Source: Rhodothermales bacterium
Lineage (GTDB): Bacteria > Bacteroidota > Rhodothermia > Rhodothermales > Bin80
Reading direction: 5' to 3'
Assembly (NCBI GenBank): GCA_958296045.1
Contig: CATQHT010000001.1
Location: forward strand, 186,001-250,000
DNA: 64,000 nucleotides
The translations under genes were made by a program, and so were the position numbers. Every line of letters starts with the position of its first letter. Within the stretch, counting starts at the first letter, position 1. Below the pieces are notes generated by a model. That model saw nothing but the letters and a program-made list of their open reading frames with translations. It had not been told where the DNA came from and did no database searches. Positions 52,493 through 62,263 of the stretch are shown here, piece by piece.

Positions 52493-55400
52493 GCGCCTGG
52501 TAGTCGGGCGCGTAGCCACTTTCGAGCGCATCCAGGAGCGCTTGCCGTAACACCTCTTCTGGAGTGGATCCATCCAGAGCGTCGGGACCGGCGCGGTCAA
52601 TAGCTTGGCCCGTCTGCCCTTCGCGCCGGCGCTCTTTGCCGCGCTCCTGCAAGGCGCGCGAAGCATCGAGCAGCCTAGTGAGAATCTGCTGCTGACGCTC
52701 GCGAAGCTCGCGCCCAGCAGCTAATGACCCCAGCTCCTGGATCGTTTCCTCCATCTGGGCGGCAATCTTGTCCAGGTCTCCGGCGAGCTGCCTAGCCAGA
52801 CTGCCGTTTTCGCTTAGTGCCTCGAGCTGCTCTTTTAGCGCTTGTTGCTGCGAGGCGAGCTGCTGCATCCTTGCCTGCATATCCGGGGTCAAGCGCTGAC
52901 CCTGCATCTGGCCTAGCATCTCCTGAATCTGCTCATTGAGCGCCTGCTGCTGCGAGGCCATCTCCTGCATCTGCTGAATCATATCGCTCATGGTCATGCC
53001 ACCAGCCGAATTGTTGTTGGCGGCATTCATCAGCTGATCCAACAGGTCACTCAGCAGCAAGGCCAGCTCATTCAGGTTCGTCATCGCCGTCTGCTGATCT
53101 TGCGCGGCCTGCATGCTGTTGCGCGCAACCATGGCGCTGATGGCGTGCTCCATAGCCATGATCGCAGTGCCTGTCCGGGCCTGCACCTCGCGCGTCATCT
53201 GAGGCACTTGGCGGGCTAGAGACTGCAACGAGTCGGCCACCATGCGCAGCCCGTCACGCATGACGCTTTGCTGCTGTGCAAAGTCCCGGAGTAGGGGACT
53301 GACTGCAGTTGCCGCCTCAACGCGGTGGCGTACGGCCTCTTGGTCATGTGAAAGCAGCAGTATGTCACTCACGATGCGCTGCAAGGCAGCACCGTTGATC
53401 TGCATCTGGTTGCCCTGCATGCCCGAAAGCATCTCGCCCAGACGCTGCTGCAGCTGCTCCAGGCTGGCCTGCATCTGGCGCTGGCCCTGTTGGGCCTGCT
53501 GCATCTGCCCAGACTCCATCTGACGCGCATTGTCTTCCATCTGGCGGGGCAGCTCCTCCGATTGCGCCTTATCACTGAGCTGCTCCATAGCATCGGCGGG
53601 AGCGTTACGGATCTCTTCCATCTGGCGGACGATCTCCTCCATGGCGGCTTCCAGACGTTCCATCTCCTCTTTGCTCTGCCGCTGCTCTTCCGCCATGGCC
53701 TCCCCCTGTTCGCGAGCCCCTTCGGGGTCATCCTCGATCTGATCCGCCTGCTGCTCCTGCGTTTCTGCGAGATCCTCTGCCCGCTCTGATGCCGCCTCCA
53801 GCTTCTGCTGCACCTGCAGGTTCTTGAACAGCTCCAAGGCACGCTCCAGCCGGTCCCGGTACATCTCTTCGTTGAAACCGTACTTCTCTAGCGCTTGCTG
53901 CATCTGCTGCGGATTGAGCTCTTCGATGGCCTGCTGCAACAATTCCATTGCCTGCATCAGCTCTGGCGAGTTAATCTCTTCGGTCACTTTGCGTACCTCA
54001 TCGAACAGCTGCAGCGTCTCATCGCTCAGGAGGTCTTGCATTTCCGCCTGAGCTTCCTCCATCGAATCCCCTAGTCGCTCCACGCGCTCTTCCAGGCTGC
54101 GCTGCGCTTCGGCCACGCGTTCAAGTTGCCGCCGGTCATCCCAGTCGCCATCCTGTTTGCGGCGCAGCTCGTCGCGGACATTCTCGAACTCCTCCCGGAT
54201 ACGGCTGCTTTCTTCCAGCATCGCGGCCATCTCACTTTCGGTCTCTTCCTGTGAGATGCTGAACTGATCATACCGCTCCGACGCGGACGGAAGGCGCAGG
54301 CGGTGCACGGCGCTGCGGGCTGCCTTGAAGCCGGCCACTGCATCGTTGTCGCGTACCTGGGCATAATATTCGAAGACGTCACCCGGTACGATATCGATGC
54401 CGGTGATCGCCTTCAGATCCCAATAGAAGTCAACCTCCTGGTCCACCGTGCGCGGCCGCACCAAAGGCAGTGGCAACGGTTTGGGCTCAGGCATCACCTC
54501 ATTGAATCGACTCTCCGCCAAGCGCCACCAAAGCACTAGATCCCTGAATCCGAAGTCGTCACTCAGATGCAGCCGAACGGCTATGCCAAGGTCGAAGGTC
54601 AGTGTGGCATCGGCTGGCGGATCAATGATCTGCACCTGGGGCATAAGGTCCGTCAGTGGCGTGATCTGGTACTGGATGGGATCCGCGTTGCGGATGCCTG
54701 CCTCATTTTCGAGCAGAACATTGTAGCTGTCCTTGTTCTGTACAGTGAACGTGCCTTTAGCAACACCGCCGCTGCCTGTCAGCGTGTCGGTATGTCCGCT
54801 GGCGAAGACGAGCGCTGCGCGAGCGCCGCCTGCGCGTATGCGTACGGCGGCTTTCGTGCCGGGCAGGGCCACGACGTCTCCGGTGCCAGGTGCCAGTGCG
54901 CGGACGGGCAGCCCGGTATATGCGGGCGGCGTGAGTTCGACCTGAAGGCCACGCACCAAGGGACGCGCAATGACAGTCACGTTAAACCACGGTGTGGTGA
55001 CCTCCTTAGCCTTAAACCGGTAGCGGAAGCCTTCGCGCACGTTGGTCATTTGATATTCAAACCGGCCCGGCTGCGTGGCGGTAAGGTCGACAGGTCGGGC
55101 CCGGCTGATCTGAAGCTCGGCTATGGTGGGTATGCTGATCCCATCCATCTCTGCGATGAGGGACAAGGCATCGCCCCGCACGATGGTGATGTCGCCCGGG
55201 GTGACGGCCACTGCAAACGGCGCTGGGCGCGGAAATTCCTTGCCTGGAGACAGAAGACGCTGTGAGGCGTCTCTGAATGTGGAGGGCACCACGAGTAGAA
55301 AAATCAGGAGCCCCACCACCGGCATCGAAGCTAGGCGCCCCGCACGGCGGGCCGGCTCCAGCGAAACGGCATCTTCTAGTGGGGCTTCCTTTACCTGCCC

Positions 55401-55820
55401 ATGCAGCATGCGGACGGCCGCATCGAGCAGCGGGTCTGGCGCTTGGCTGGCGCGTCCCTCACCCAGGTCGAGAAGGTTGATCAGGCGATCTTCCAGGTGC
55501 GGGTGGCGGGCGCTGACTTGGCGCGCCACGAATCGATCTGAAGGGCTGGCAAACAGGCCCGTAAGACGCAAGATGGGGACGCCTATCAGAGTGGCGGCCA
55601 GGATCCCTGCGGCGGCGACCAGGAGCCAGAACAGGAGGCTGCGCCACGTTGCGGGCACCCACAAGAGGGCTTCCACGCTGATGAGCACCAATAGTAGGGC
55701 TCCCACCAGGGCGGTTACCAGAAGCGCGCCGCGGAGCAGACTGGCAAGGGTGATTCGGCGCGCGCCGTCTTGCAGGCGCTGGCGAATCGTGTGCAGCAGG
55801 TGGCGTGTGTCGTCGCTCAT
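52452..55820 (-). CDS. DUF4175-family large coiled-coil membrane protein
   Basis: 1,122 residues from the ATG at 55820; a GTG at 55871 would add 17. Three N-terminal TM helices ('LLVTALVGALLLVLISVEALLW', 'SLLFWLLVAAAGILAATLIG', 'MPVVGLLIFLLVVPSTF'), a periplasmic beta region (~200-480), then a very long Gln/Glu/Met-rich coiled coil (~520-1060) full of 'QQQAL', 'QMQEM' and 'MEEAQAEMQ'. DUF4175 proteins with this layout occur in Bacteroidota and alphaproteobacteria. Function unknown. Convergent with the DCC gene and divergent from glgC. Confidence 0.85.
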   Translation of the reverse strand: MSDDTRHLLHTIRQRLQDGARRITLASLLRGALLVTALVGALLLVLISVEALLWVPATWRSLLFWLLVAAAGILAATLIGVPILRLTGLFASPSDRFVARQVSARHPHLEDRLINLLDLGEGRASQAPDPLLDAAVRMLHGQVKEAPLEDAVSLEPARRAGRLASMPVVGLLIFLLVVPSTFRDASQRLLSPGKEFPRPAPFAVAVTPGDITIVRGDALSLIAEMDGISIPTIAELQISRARPVDLTATQPGRFEYQMTNVREGFRYRFKAKEVTTPWFNVTVIARPLVRGLQVELTPPAYTGLPVRALAPGTGDVVALPGTKAAVRIRAGGARAALVFASGHTDTLTGSGGVAKGTFTVQNKDSYNVLLENEAGIRNADPIQYQITPLTDLMPQVQIIDPPADATLTFDLGIAVRLHLSDDFGFRDLVLWWRLAESRFNEVMPEPKPLPLPLVRPRTVDQEVDFYWDLKAITGIDIVPGDVFEYYAQVRDNDAVAGFKAARSAVHRLRLPSASERYDQFSISQEETESEMAAMLEESSRIREEFENVRDELRRKQDGDWDDRRQLERVAEAQRSLEERVERLGDSMEEAQAEMQDLLSDETLQLFDEVRKVTEEINSPELMQAMELLQQAIEELNPQQMQQALEKYGFNEEMYRDRLERALELFKNLQVQQKLEAASERAEDLAETQEQQADQIEDDPEGAREQGEAMAEEQRQSKEEMERLEAAMEEIVRQMEEIRNAPADAMEQLSDKAQSEELPRQMEDNARQMESGQMQQAQQGQRQMQASLEQLQQRLGEMLSGMQGNQMQINGAALQRIVSDILLLSHDQEAVRHRVEAATAVSPLLRDFAQQQSVMRDGLRMVADSLQSLARQVPQMTREVQARTGTAIMAMEHAISAMVARNSMQAAQDQQTAMTNLNELALLLSDLLDQLMNAANNNSAGGMTMSDMIQQMQEMASQQQALNEQIQEMLGQMQGQRLTPDMQARMQQLASQQQALKEQLEALSENGSLARQLAGDLDKIAAQMEETIQELGSLAAGRELRERQQQILTRLLDASRALQERGKERRREGQTGQAIDRAGPDALDGSTPEEVLRQALLDALESGYAPDYQALIRRYFQLLQQRR

Positions 55821-55934
55821 AGCACCAGTCAACAGAGGGGAACGTGTCGGGTTTCTGTCATGCTTTGTCACGAAAGATTAACGGAGTAGGTGGTGATCCG
55901 TGCGTATTTTGACTGCAATCAAACGAGGTACATT

Positions 55935-57194
55935 GTGGACGACTGTATCGCACTGATCCTGGGAGGCGGCGCCGGGTCACGGCTGTTCCCTTTGACGCAG
56001 CTGCGCTCAAAGCCTGCGGTACCGCTTGCGGGCAAGTATCGGCTGATCGACGTGCCGGTATCCAATTGCATCAATTCCGGGGTCGACAAAATCTTTGTAC
56101 TCACGCAGTTCAATTCCGCCAGCCTGAACAACCATGTCGCTACGTACCGTTTTGACCGGTACCGTCGCGGCTTTGTGACGGTGATGGCGGCCGAGCAGAC
56201 AAGGAAGTCGGCGGACTGGTTTCAGGGCACCGCGGATGCGGTACGTCAGAGCATCCCGCATTTCTCAGTGTATCGGCATCGGCATGTGTTGATTCTCTCC
56301 GGCGACCAGTTGTACTCGATGGACTACGGGAAGCTGGTGGCCCACCATAAGGCGCAGCAGGCCGATGTCACGGTAGCAACGATTCCTGTGACTGCGGACG
56401 AGGCACCGCAGTTCGGGATCCTAAAGACGGACCGCAGTCACAGGATCACCGAGTTTCACGAAAAGCCACAGGATCTAGCGGGCAAAGAGAGTCCGGTACC
56501 CAAGGTCATCAAGCGGGCCTCGCGCGTATACCTAGCCTCGATGGGCATCTACGTGTTTGACAGCAGGTTGCTCAGACATATGTTGGATCAGCGGCCAGAC
56601 GACCATGACTTTGGGAAGCAGATTATCCCAAGGGCGATCGGCACCTTGGATGTGACCAGCTATCCCTATACAGGATACTGGAGCGATATCGGGACGATCC
56701 GTTCATTTTTTGATGCGAACCTGATGTTGGCAGGTACGGACCCCGCATTTGATCTTCGCAACGCGGCCATGCCGCTCTACACTAATGCGCGGATGCTGGC
56801 TCCTGCCTATCTGGAGGGTACACGCGTGACCACTTCGCTGGTGTCGGAGGGCAGCGTGATCGGTCAGAGCACGATCAAGGATTCTATCGTCGGCATACGC
56901 TCACTAGTCGGGCACGGCTGCACTATCCAGCGCACCATCATTATGGGAGCGGATGACTATCCGCTACATCCGCACGAGGAGCGTTATAGGATTGACGGGC
57001 CTACCGAAGGTGGCATCGGCGACAACGTTGTGATAGAAAACGCTATCGTTGACAAGAATGTCAGAATCGAGCGAGGATGCGTGATCTGCAACGCATCGGG
57101 TGTCCAGCATGCGGACAGAGAAGGATACCACATACGGGATGGCATCGTGGTGATCCCCAAGAATGTGGCTATTGCAGCGGGCACGATAATCTGA
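55935..57194 (+). CDS. glgC: Glucose-1-phosphate adenylyltransferase (ADP-glucose pyrophosphorylase)
   Basis: 419 residues from a GTG at 55935, chosen because family members begin 'M..xAxILGGGAG'. The frame opens at 55890, which would add 15 residues. Seen: nucleotide-binding 'LILGGGAGSRLFPLTQLRSKPAVPLAGKYRLIDVPVSNCINSG' (read as adjoining short motifs), 'LSGDQLYSMDY', 'FHEKP', 'SMGIYVF', and left-handed beta-helix repeats near the C-terminus ('VIGQSTIKDSIVG', 'VVIENAIVDKNVRI'). It makes ADP-glucose for glycogen synthesis. No other glg gene is adjacent. Confidence 0.95.
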   Translation: MDDCIALILGGGAGSRLFPLTQLRSKPAVPLAGKYRLIDVPVSNCINSGVDKIFVLTQFNSASLNNHVATYRFDRYRRGFVTVMAAEQTRKSADWFQGTADAVRQSIPHFSVYRHRHVLILSGDQLYSMDYGKLVAHHKAQQADVTVATIPVTADEAPQFGILKTDRSHRITEFHEKPQDLAGKESPVPKVIKRASRVYLASMGIYVFDSRLLRHMLDQRPDDHDFGKQIIPRAIGTLDVTSYPYTGYWSDIGTIRSFFDANLMLAGTDPAFDLRNAAMPLYTNARMLAPAYLEGTRVTTSLVSEGSVIGQSTIKDSIVGIRSLVGHGCTIQRTIIMGADDYPLHPHEERYRIDGPTEGGIGDNVVIENAIVDKNVRIERGCVICNASGVQHADREGYHIRDGIVVIPKNVAIAAGTII

Positions 57195-57265
57195 ATCACA
57201 TGTGGCATGGCACTGTTTTTGCGGATAAGGACGGGTGGAGTGCTGCACGGAAACTCCAAAGGCTC

Positions 57266-57832
57266 ATGAAAGCACGATTGTTGGTGGTGTTGCTGGTTGC
57301 GCTTGGTGGGTGCCGCATGTATGGCAGTCAGCAGAGCGTGGCGTCGTTGGAAGATGCGATCCGCCAGGAAGCGGTGGTCTGGACTGCGATCCGTGATGGT
57401 GTGAAGGTGGAGGCGGATGCGCTCTTGGGGCATGCGGCCGATGACGAGGTGCTGGCGCCTTTGGCAGAGCACTTGCAACGGCTGGCTGATGACTATGAGG
57501 TCATGGCCACCAAGATGGTGTCGGATGCGGAGTCAGCGTCGGAGGGTGGTGGTCTATTGCGCTCCAACCCTCTTGCCGCGTGGGTCGGGCCAGACCGCTA
57601 TCGGAGCCTTCATCGGGTGTACGGTGCGATGGTCGCTCAGCGGCAGGTGCTGGCAGATCGGTATGAGGTGCTGCGGAGCGAGCTACAGGCTCATGTGATG
57701 GGCACCGGTGCCATGGGACTACAGGAGGTGGCCCGCTATCAGGTCGCACCTCCGTTCTATCGTCGCCTAGAGTATGCCGCGCAGCGTCAGGAAATGAACG
57801 ACCTTCTGGCCATCATTAGCGCGAACCGATAA
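57266..57832 (+). CDS. Small lipoprotein of unknown function
   Basis: 188 residues from the ATG at 57266. Lipoprotein signal 'KARLLVVLLVALGGC' (lipobox ALGGC). The mature part is alpha-helical with many Glu/Gln/Leu ('LAPLAEHLQRLADDYEVMATKMVSDAESA', 'GAMVAQRQVLADRYEVLRSELQAHV'). No recognised domain. It lies between glgC and the TonB-dependent receptor, 20 bp before the latter, so it may be co-transcribed with the receptor. Confidence 0.75.
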   Translation: MKARLLVVLLVALGGCRMYGSQQSVASLEDAIRQEAVVWTAIRDGVKVEADALLGHAADDEVLAPLAEHLQRLADDYEVMATKMVSDAESASEGGGLLRSNPLAAWVGPDRYRSLHRVYGAMVAQRQVLADRYEVLRSELQAHVMGTGAMGLQEVARYQVAPPFYRRLEYAAQRQEMNDLLAIISANR

Positions 57833-57852
57833 AGATACTGCCGAGCTGCGGC

Positions 57853-59874
57853 ATGCCGCTGTTGGCACGGACCGCGACGCGGTCGCTTGCGATATGCCTG
57901 CTGCTTATTAGCGGAACCGGAGGCGGGCTGTCTTGGGCACAGCCAGCGGACACACTCATCCACCATACGCTGGGTGAGATCGTGGTCGGTCCCGACTCAG
58001 CGGTGTCGGTGCAGCACAATGCGGCGACCCTGCAGCGTATAGGGTTGGCGGCCATTTCCCAGTCGGATGCGGCCTCCGTGGACCGCGTCCTTCGCAGTGT
58101 GCCGGGTGCACACCTGCAGACCAATTCGCGCGGGGAGACGTTGGTCTATCTGCGAGGAGCAGGGGAACGTCAGGTAGCGGTGTTTTTTGACGGTGCGCTT
58201 CTCAACGTGCCGTGGGACAACCGGATAGATCTGAGTCTGGTGCCAGCCGAAGTGGTAGGGGAGATCACTGTCGTTAAAGGTCCGCCGCCGGTGGTGTACG
58301 GCACCAACGTGATGGGTGGGGCCATAAACCTTACCTCACGCAGGCTCGACTATACCGGGCAGCTTATTGAGATGTCCCTTTCGGGAGGTTCGTATGGTGC
58401 CCTGCAAGCCCGGGCTCAGTACCTGAGGCGCACGGGTGCTTGGTCGGTCGCCGCGTACAGTGGTTTTTCCACAAGCGACGGCATCAAAGTGCCGGACGGT
58501 GCCAGGCTGCCGTACAGTCAGCAGGCGGGTGCGTTGCGCACGAACACGCAGCGACGCCTGTGGTCCGCGTACGGGCAGATTGCGTATGAGGCGCAAGGTG
58601 GTGTGCGCATCGGTGCATCTATGTTGTGGCTTTCGGGAGAGAAAGGGATTGCTCCAGAAGGGCACCACGACCCTGAGGTGGCGCGCGTTCGCTACTGGCA
58701 GTACCCCGATTGGCAATCGATGACCTTCATCGCCAGCGGCCTAGTGCCTTTGGGGAGCCGGGGCGTAACGATTCGGGGGACTGCGTGGACCAGCCGATTT
58801 CTCCAGTCCATTCACCAGTTTGCAAGTGTCCGTTACGCGCAGGAGGTAGAGACGCAGGAGGATGACGATGCAACGGATGGGTTCCGGTTCTCGTATTATG
58901 CGCCGCTTGGTCGTGGCACGGTCACGGCTGCTGCCAGTTGGCTGTCTTCTGTTCACCGGCAGGTCGACAAAGAGATGGCAATGGGGCAGACAACGCGCCA
59001 GGAGTTTATGCAGCGTGTGTACAGCGTAGGGATAGAGTACACCAGTGGAGGTCCGGCGACGGTCACACTAGGGGCCAGCGTAGACGGCGTATCGACGCCC
59101 CAGACCGGCGACAAGCCGCCGCGGGGTCCCGGCCAGACCTACAGCGCTATGGCGGGAATTTCTGCCGAAACGGTGCCTGGTGTGCGCGCGCGGGCGTCGG
59201 TGGGGCGCAAGGTGCGTTTTCCAACGATGCGGGAGCTGTTCGGCGAGGCGTTGGGGAGGTTTCTGGTAAACCCCGACCTTGGGCCGGAACACTCATTTTT
59301 GTCCGAGGTGGGGGCGACTGTCGAGCGTGGCGGGTTGACCGCTGAGGTGGTTGGGTTTTATAACCGGACCTATGACACCATTGATCAGCTTCTTGTCTCG
59401 ATCGAAGGGGAGGAGAGGCCTCGGAGGCAGCGCGTGAATATCCCAGGCAGCCGGGTGATCGGTCTGGAGTCTTCTGTCGGCGGCAGGGTTGCCCGTGGCG
59501 TTTCGCTACGGTGCAACGTGACGACGTTGTACGCGCGGGCACTCGCGCGCGACGGCCGGACCGACCGTCTTACTGAGAAGCCTGCAGCGCTTGGCCAGTG
59601 CATTGGCGCCTACAAGCATCCTGGCGGATTGTCATTGCGCATCGAGTATGTAATGACCGGCACGGCGTATGGGCTGGCGGATTCAGGCGCCTTGGTGCCG
59701 CTACCCACCTCACATGTGGTGAGCGGGCGTACCGGGTACCTTTTCTTAGCGAACCGTTGGGCGGCGGAGGTGTTTGCGCGCGTCAACAACCTCACCGATA
59801 CCGTAACGCTGCCGCAACTTGGGCTTCCGGGTCCGGGCCGCGCGTGGCATGCGGGCATACTCCTGACGCATTAG
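57853..59874 (+). CDS. TonB-dependent outer-membrane receptor
   Basis: 673 residues. Signal peptide 'SLAICLLLISGTGGGLSWAQ', then the plug domain: 'DAASVDRVLRSVPGAHLQTNSRGETLVYLRGAGERQVAVFFDG', 'LVPAEVVGEITVVKGPPPVVYGTNVMGGAINLTS' (read as neighbouring motifs). The barrel ends '...FARVNNLTDTVTLPQLGLPGPGRAWHAGILLTH', resembling BtuB/siderophore-type receptors, though the final residue is His rather than an aromatic. It imports a ligand using TonB energy; the substrate cannot be told. No periplasmic binding protein or ABC importer is adjacent. Confidence 0.92.
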   Translation: MPLLARTATRSLAICLLLISGTGGGLSWAQPADTLIHHTLGEIVVGPDSAVSVQHNAATLQRIGLAAISQSDAASVDRVLRSVPGAHLQTNSRGETLVYLRGAGERQVAVFFDGALLNVPWDNRIDLSLVPAEVVGEITVVKGPPPVVYGTNVMGGAINLTSRRLDYTGQLIEMSLSGGSYGALQARAQYLRRTGAWSVAAYSGFSTSDGIKVPDGARLPYSQQAGALRTNTQRRLWSAYGQIAYEAQGGVRIGASMLWLSGEKGIAPEGHHDPEVARVRYWQYPDWQSMTFIASGLVPLGSRGVTIRGTAWTSRFLQSIHQFASVRYAQEVETQEDDDATDGFRFSYYAPLGRGTVTAAASWLSSVHRQVDKEMAMGQTTRQEFMQRVYSVGIEYTSGGPATVTLGASVDGVSTPQTGDKPPRGPGQTYSAMAGISAETVPGVRARASVGRKVRFPTMRELFGEALGRFLVNPDLGPEHSFLSEVGATVERGGLTAEVVGFYNRTYDTIDQLLVSIEGEERPRRQRVNIPGSRVIGLESSVGGRVARGVSLRCNVTTLYARALARDGRTDRLTEKPAALGQCIGAYKHPGGLSLRIEYVMTGTAYGLADSGALVPLPTSHVVSGRTGYLFLANRWAAEVFARVNNLTDTVTLPQLGLPGPGRAWHAGILLTH

Positions 59875-60056
59875 AGCAGTACGGACTACCAGGCGGGCAC
59901 AGTTAGCGCGGTATGCGTCCGAGAGCCTGCATATTGGAGAGGTAGAATTGTAGCCCGACCTTGTGGGAGATTCTGTTGACCACTCTGTGAGGCCTGTGCA
60001 TGGCGACGGGAGTCGGGGGCACATCAGAGGTGATGTTTCCGTTGATCGCGGGCTAA
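59875..60056. other. Short intergenic region
   Basis: No gene recognised after the receptor gene. The only open frame of note runs antisense into the receptor's 3' end and is not protein-like. Confidence 0.5.
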
Positions 60057-60659
60057 TTGCGTGGTGTGCAGGGTGCGAGGGCATTGGGCCGAGGTCATGG
60101 CATAGTGCGCAGTCAGCGGTTTCACTGGCGCCGCCAGTACGCGGCATCTTCGTTTGTGGTGGGTGACGCGTTGGTGGAGGAGCCTCTCGCTGTTCGGTCG
60201 AAAGGGGGAGCGTTCATGGCGTTGCCGATTCCAGGTGGCGCCTGTTTGGTGTGTATTTGCTGGCATTATCGTTTCTGTCGGCGCTGATTCTTGGTGAGGG
60301 TGCCACCTGATGTTAGCGCTGGGTCTTTGTTACCGCTGTTGCCTGTATTGTGTGCTGGCGGCCCCGCGGAAGGGATTTGACGGCTTGTGCGGTCTGGTTC
60401 GTTTGGGGGTGAAGCGGGACCCGTTGTCCGGTAATATCTGTGTGCTGGTCAATCGTCGTCGGGGACCCACATCCAGCTTTTGGTGTGGGATTGCAGCGGG
60501 TTTGTGCTTTACGACGAGCGTCTGGAGTCGGGCACGTTTACGTTTTCTGTCACGGGCACGCCGGATTGGACGCAGGTAGTTTGTCTTCTAGAGGGTAAGT
60601 CGCTGCAGTCTGATCGTTATCGTTGGCGTTACTTGCGCTCGGTGGCTGTGCAGGATTGA
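60057..60659 (+). pseudogene. Decayed IS66-type tnpB (with possible tnpA scrap)
   Basis: From about 60310 the plus strand reads 'RKGFDGLCGLVR...RDPLSGNICVLVNRRRG', then in another frame 'LLVWDCSGFVLYDERLESGTFTFSVTG', ending at TGA 60657-60659. This is the IS66 Orf2 (TnpB) pattern ('R+GFDGL..LV...L..DP.SG..FVF.N+RR...K.L.WD..GF.L..KRLE.G.F'). One or more frameshifts split it. The 60057-60290 part may be an eroded IS66 Orf1 ('RFHWRRQYAAS'), less certain. The Orf3 transposase is missing. Confidence 0.65.
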
Positions 60660-60971
60660 AAATCTTCCGTGCGGTATCTCATCTTAGCTATAGAATCCCG
60701 GTTGGTGATTGAGTCCCTGGTATTAATCACCTAACGGATCCGGGCCGACGCCACTACTGCTCTGCTTCCACCAGCCAGAGTTACACACCAGTAAGGCCTC
60801 TACTCGGCGCCGCAATAGTCGCCAGCAGCCCTCCACAAGCGTCCAGTTGGCCACGGATTGCCCGTCCACTTTGGATCGGACCATGCAACCTTATCGTTCA
60901 AGGATGCGTAAACGCCTTGCCTGAGCATCAATGAGTAGTACACCTACGAGCCGTCAGCTGCGCCCCTGCAA
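60660..60971. other. Intergenic region before the ImmA/IrrE gene
   Basis: About 310 bp with nothing recognised. It probably holds the promoter of the ImmA/IrrE-membrane protein pair. The sequence is AT-richer than the flanking genes. Confidence 0.5.
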
Positions 60972-61469
60972 ATGTTTCGCGATTCTCGTTTTTCCGTCCG
61001 ACCCCGTTTCAGAAAGGCTATCAAACGCGCTAACGAGCTAACTGCGGTGTATTCTTCGCCACCTATTCCCGTCCTTGAAATAGCACAGGATAACGGCGTA
61101 GACGTCGTGTTTGCTGATTTTAAGGACCGGGCCGAGGACGTATCTGGTTTTTGCGACCTGGAAAGACGACGGATATACGTCAACCATCGGGATATGCCAA
61201 AGCGGCAAAGCTTCACTATGGCCCATGAATTGGGACACTGGCTTCTTCACAAGGCCATATTCGATGATGACCCTGACACATATAGATACCTGCCGCGCTT
61301 TGCTACACCAAGGCACAACGATCTGGAAAGGGAGGCGAACAAGTTTGCAGCACACCTACTTGTGCCTGAACGGCTCTTACGCCCGGTACGAACGTCTCGC
61401 GTTAGCGCCCTAGCGGACGCGTTCTTTGTGTCGCGCAGCATGATGGAAATCAGATTGCGATACAAATAG
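60972..61469 (+). CDS. ImmA/IrrE-family metallo-endopeptidase
   Basis: 165 residues. Zinc-binding HExxH in 'SFTMAHELGHWLLHKAIF', with the downstream 'NDLEREANKFAAHLLVPERLL' supplying the third ligand. This is the exact family layout ('E.xANxFAAxLLMP'). Family members cleave or inactivate a partner repressor in mobile elements (ImmA) or in stress responses (IrrE/PprI). No adjacent helix-turn-helix repressor was found; instead a small membrane protein gene follows 2 bp later. AT content is higher than in surrounding genes, so it may be acquired. Confidence 0.9.
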   Translation: MFRDSRFSVRPRFRKAIKRANELTAVYSSPPIPVLEIAQDNGVDVVFADFKDRAEDVSGFCDLERRRIYVNHRDMPKRQSFTMAHELGHWLLHKAIFDDDPDTYRYLPRFATPRHNDLEREANKFAAHLLVPERLLRPVRTSRVSALADAFFVSRSMMEIRLRYK

Positions 61470-61471
61470 TC

Positions 61472-61852
61472 GTGGGTGGTAGCTCGACCTCTCCTGATAA
61501 CCGGTCCCGTCGCCTATCGGTCGAGGAAATTGAGCTATTGGCATCCCAGGGAGAGCCCCTTAGACGATGGGAAGCCGATTTCTTAAAGGCGGAAACGGCC
61601 TATGCCCACCTCGAGGGCACTAAGAGCCACTATCGTCACAAGACCATTTGGTCGTTGTTCCTAGTGGGATGTGTAGCAGGTATGCTCGTGTACCAGATGT
61701 GGTTTCTGTGGGCGGTTGGCACCGATAGGCTCGATTTCACCGAATACGACTGGCTTTTGCCCACCTTCTTGGTGCAGAGCTTCGGGCAGATCGTTGGTCT
61801 CGCAGTCTACGCGGTAAGGAGCTTGTTCCGGGATATTACTGGCCAAAAATAA
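61472..61852 (+). CDS. Small two-TM membrane protein following the ImmA/IrrE gene
   Basis: 126 residues from a GTG at 61472, 2 bp after the protease stop. A polar N-terminal half ('RRLSVEEIELLASQGEPLRRWEADFLKAETAYAHLEG') is followed by two hydrophobic helices ('WSLFLVGCVAGMLVYQMWFLWAV' and 'PTFLVQSFGQIVGLAVYAV'). The family is not recognised. Tight spacing to the protease gene suggests a two-gene module in which this protein could be the protease's substrate, target or effector (inference). Confidence 0.75.
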   Translation: MGGSSTSPDNRSRRLSVEEIELLASQGEPLRRWEADFLKAETAYAHLEGTKSHYRHKTIWSLFLVGCVAGMLVYQMWFLWAVGTDRLDFTEYDWLLPTFLVQSFGQIVGLAVYAVRSLFRDITGQK

Positions 61853-62263
61853 CCAACCGGGAAGTCCAGAGGCGCACGCGGCGACCCTTGGCGGTTTCTT
61901 GTGGTCGCTGTAGTCCTGCCTGGACGGGAACACCGTTTCATGCAGTCCTGTTTCGAAGGAAGCCTCAGGCGCTGCGGAAGCAAAGCCCAGAGGTCTTGCT
62001 GGTGCGGCTCTCGCCGCTCTGGGGCAACACGGTGGAGGCATGCCTAGCCATCTCGGAAGGGTCAGACCCGAGGCTGGATGTTGTGCGCCGCATTGTTGCT
62101 CCGTAGAAAATCGAAATGCGGGAGACTTATCTCATGGCGTGCCTGTTCGGGCGAATTCGTGCGCCCAATCTAATCCAAAGTGGACGCCTGCGCTGGAGGG
62201 TTCCAGGCCGCGTTATGGTGGTGACGTAGGCTGCCATGACTTGTGGTCGCTGGGAGTTGTTGG
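61853..62263. other. Non-coding stretch with no recognised gene
   Basis: About 410 bp; frames on both strands look random. It ends at the stop of the decayed istB on the minus strand. Probably mobile-element debris. Confidence 0.5.
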
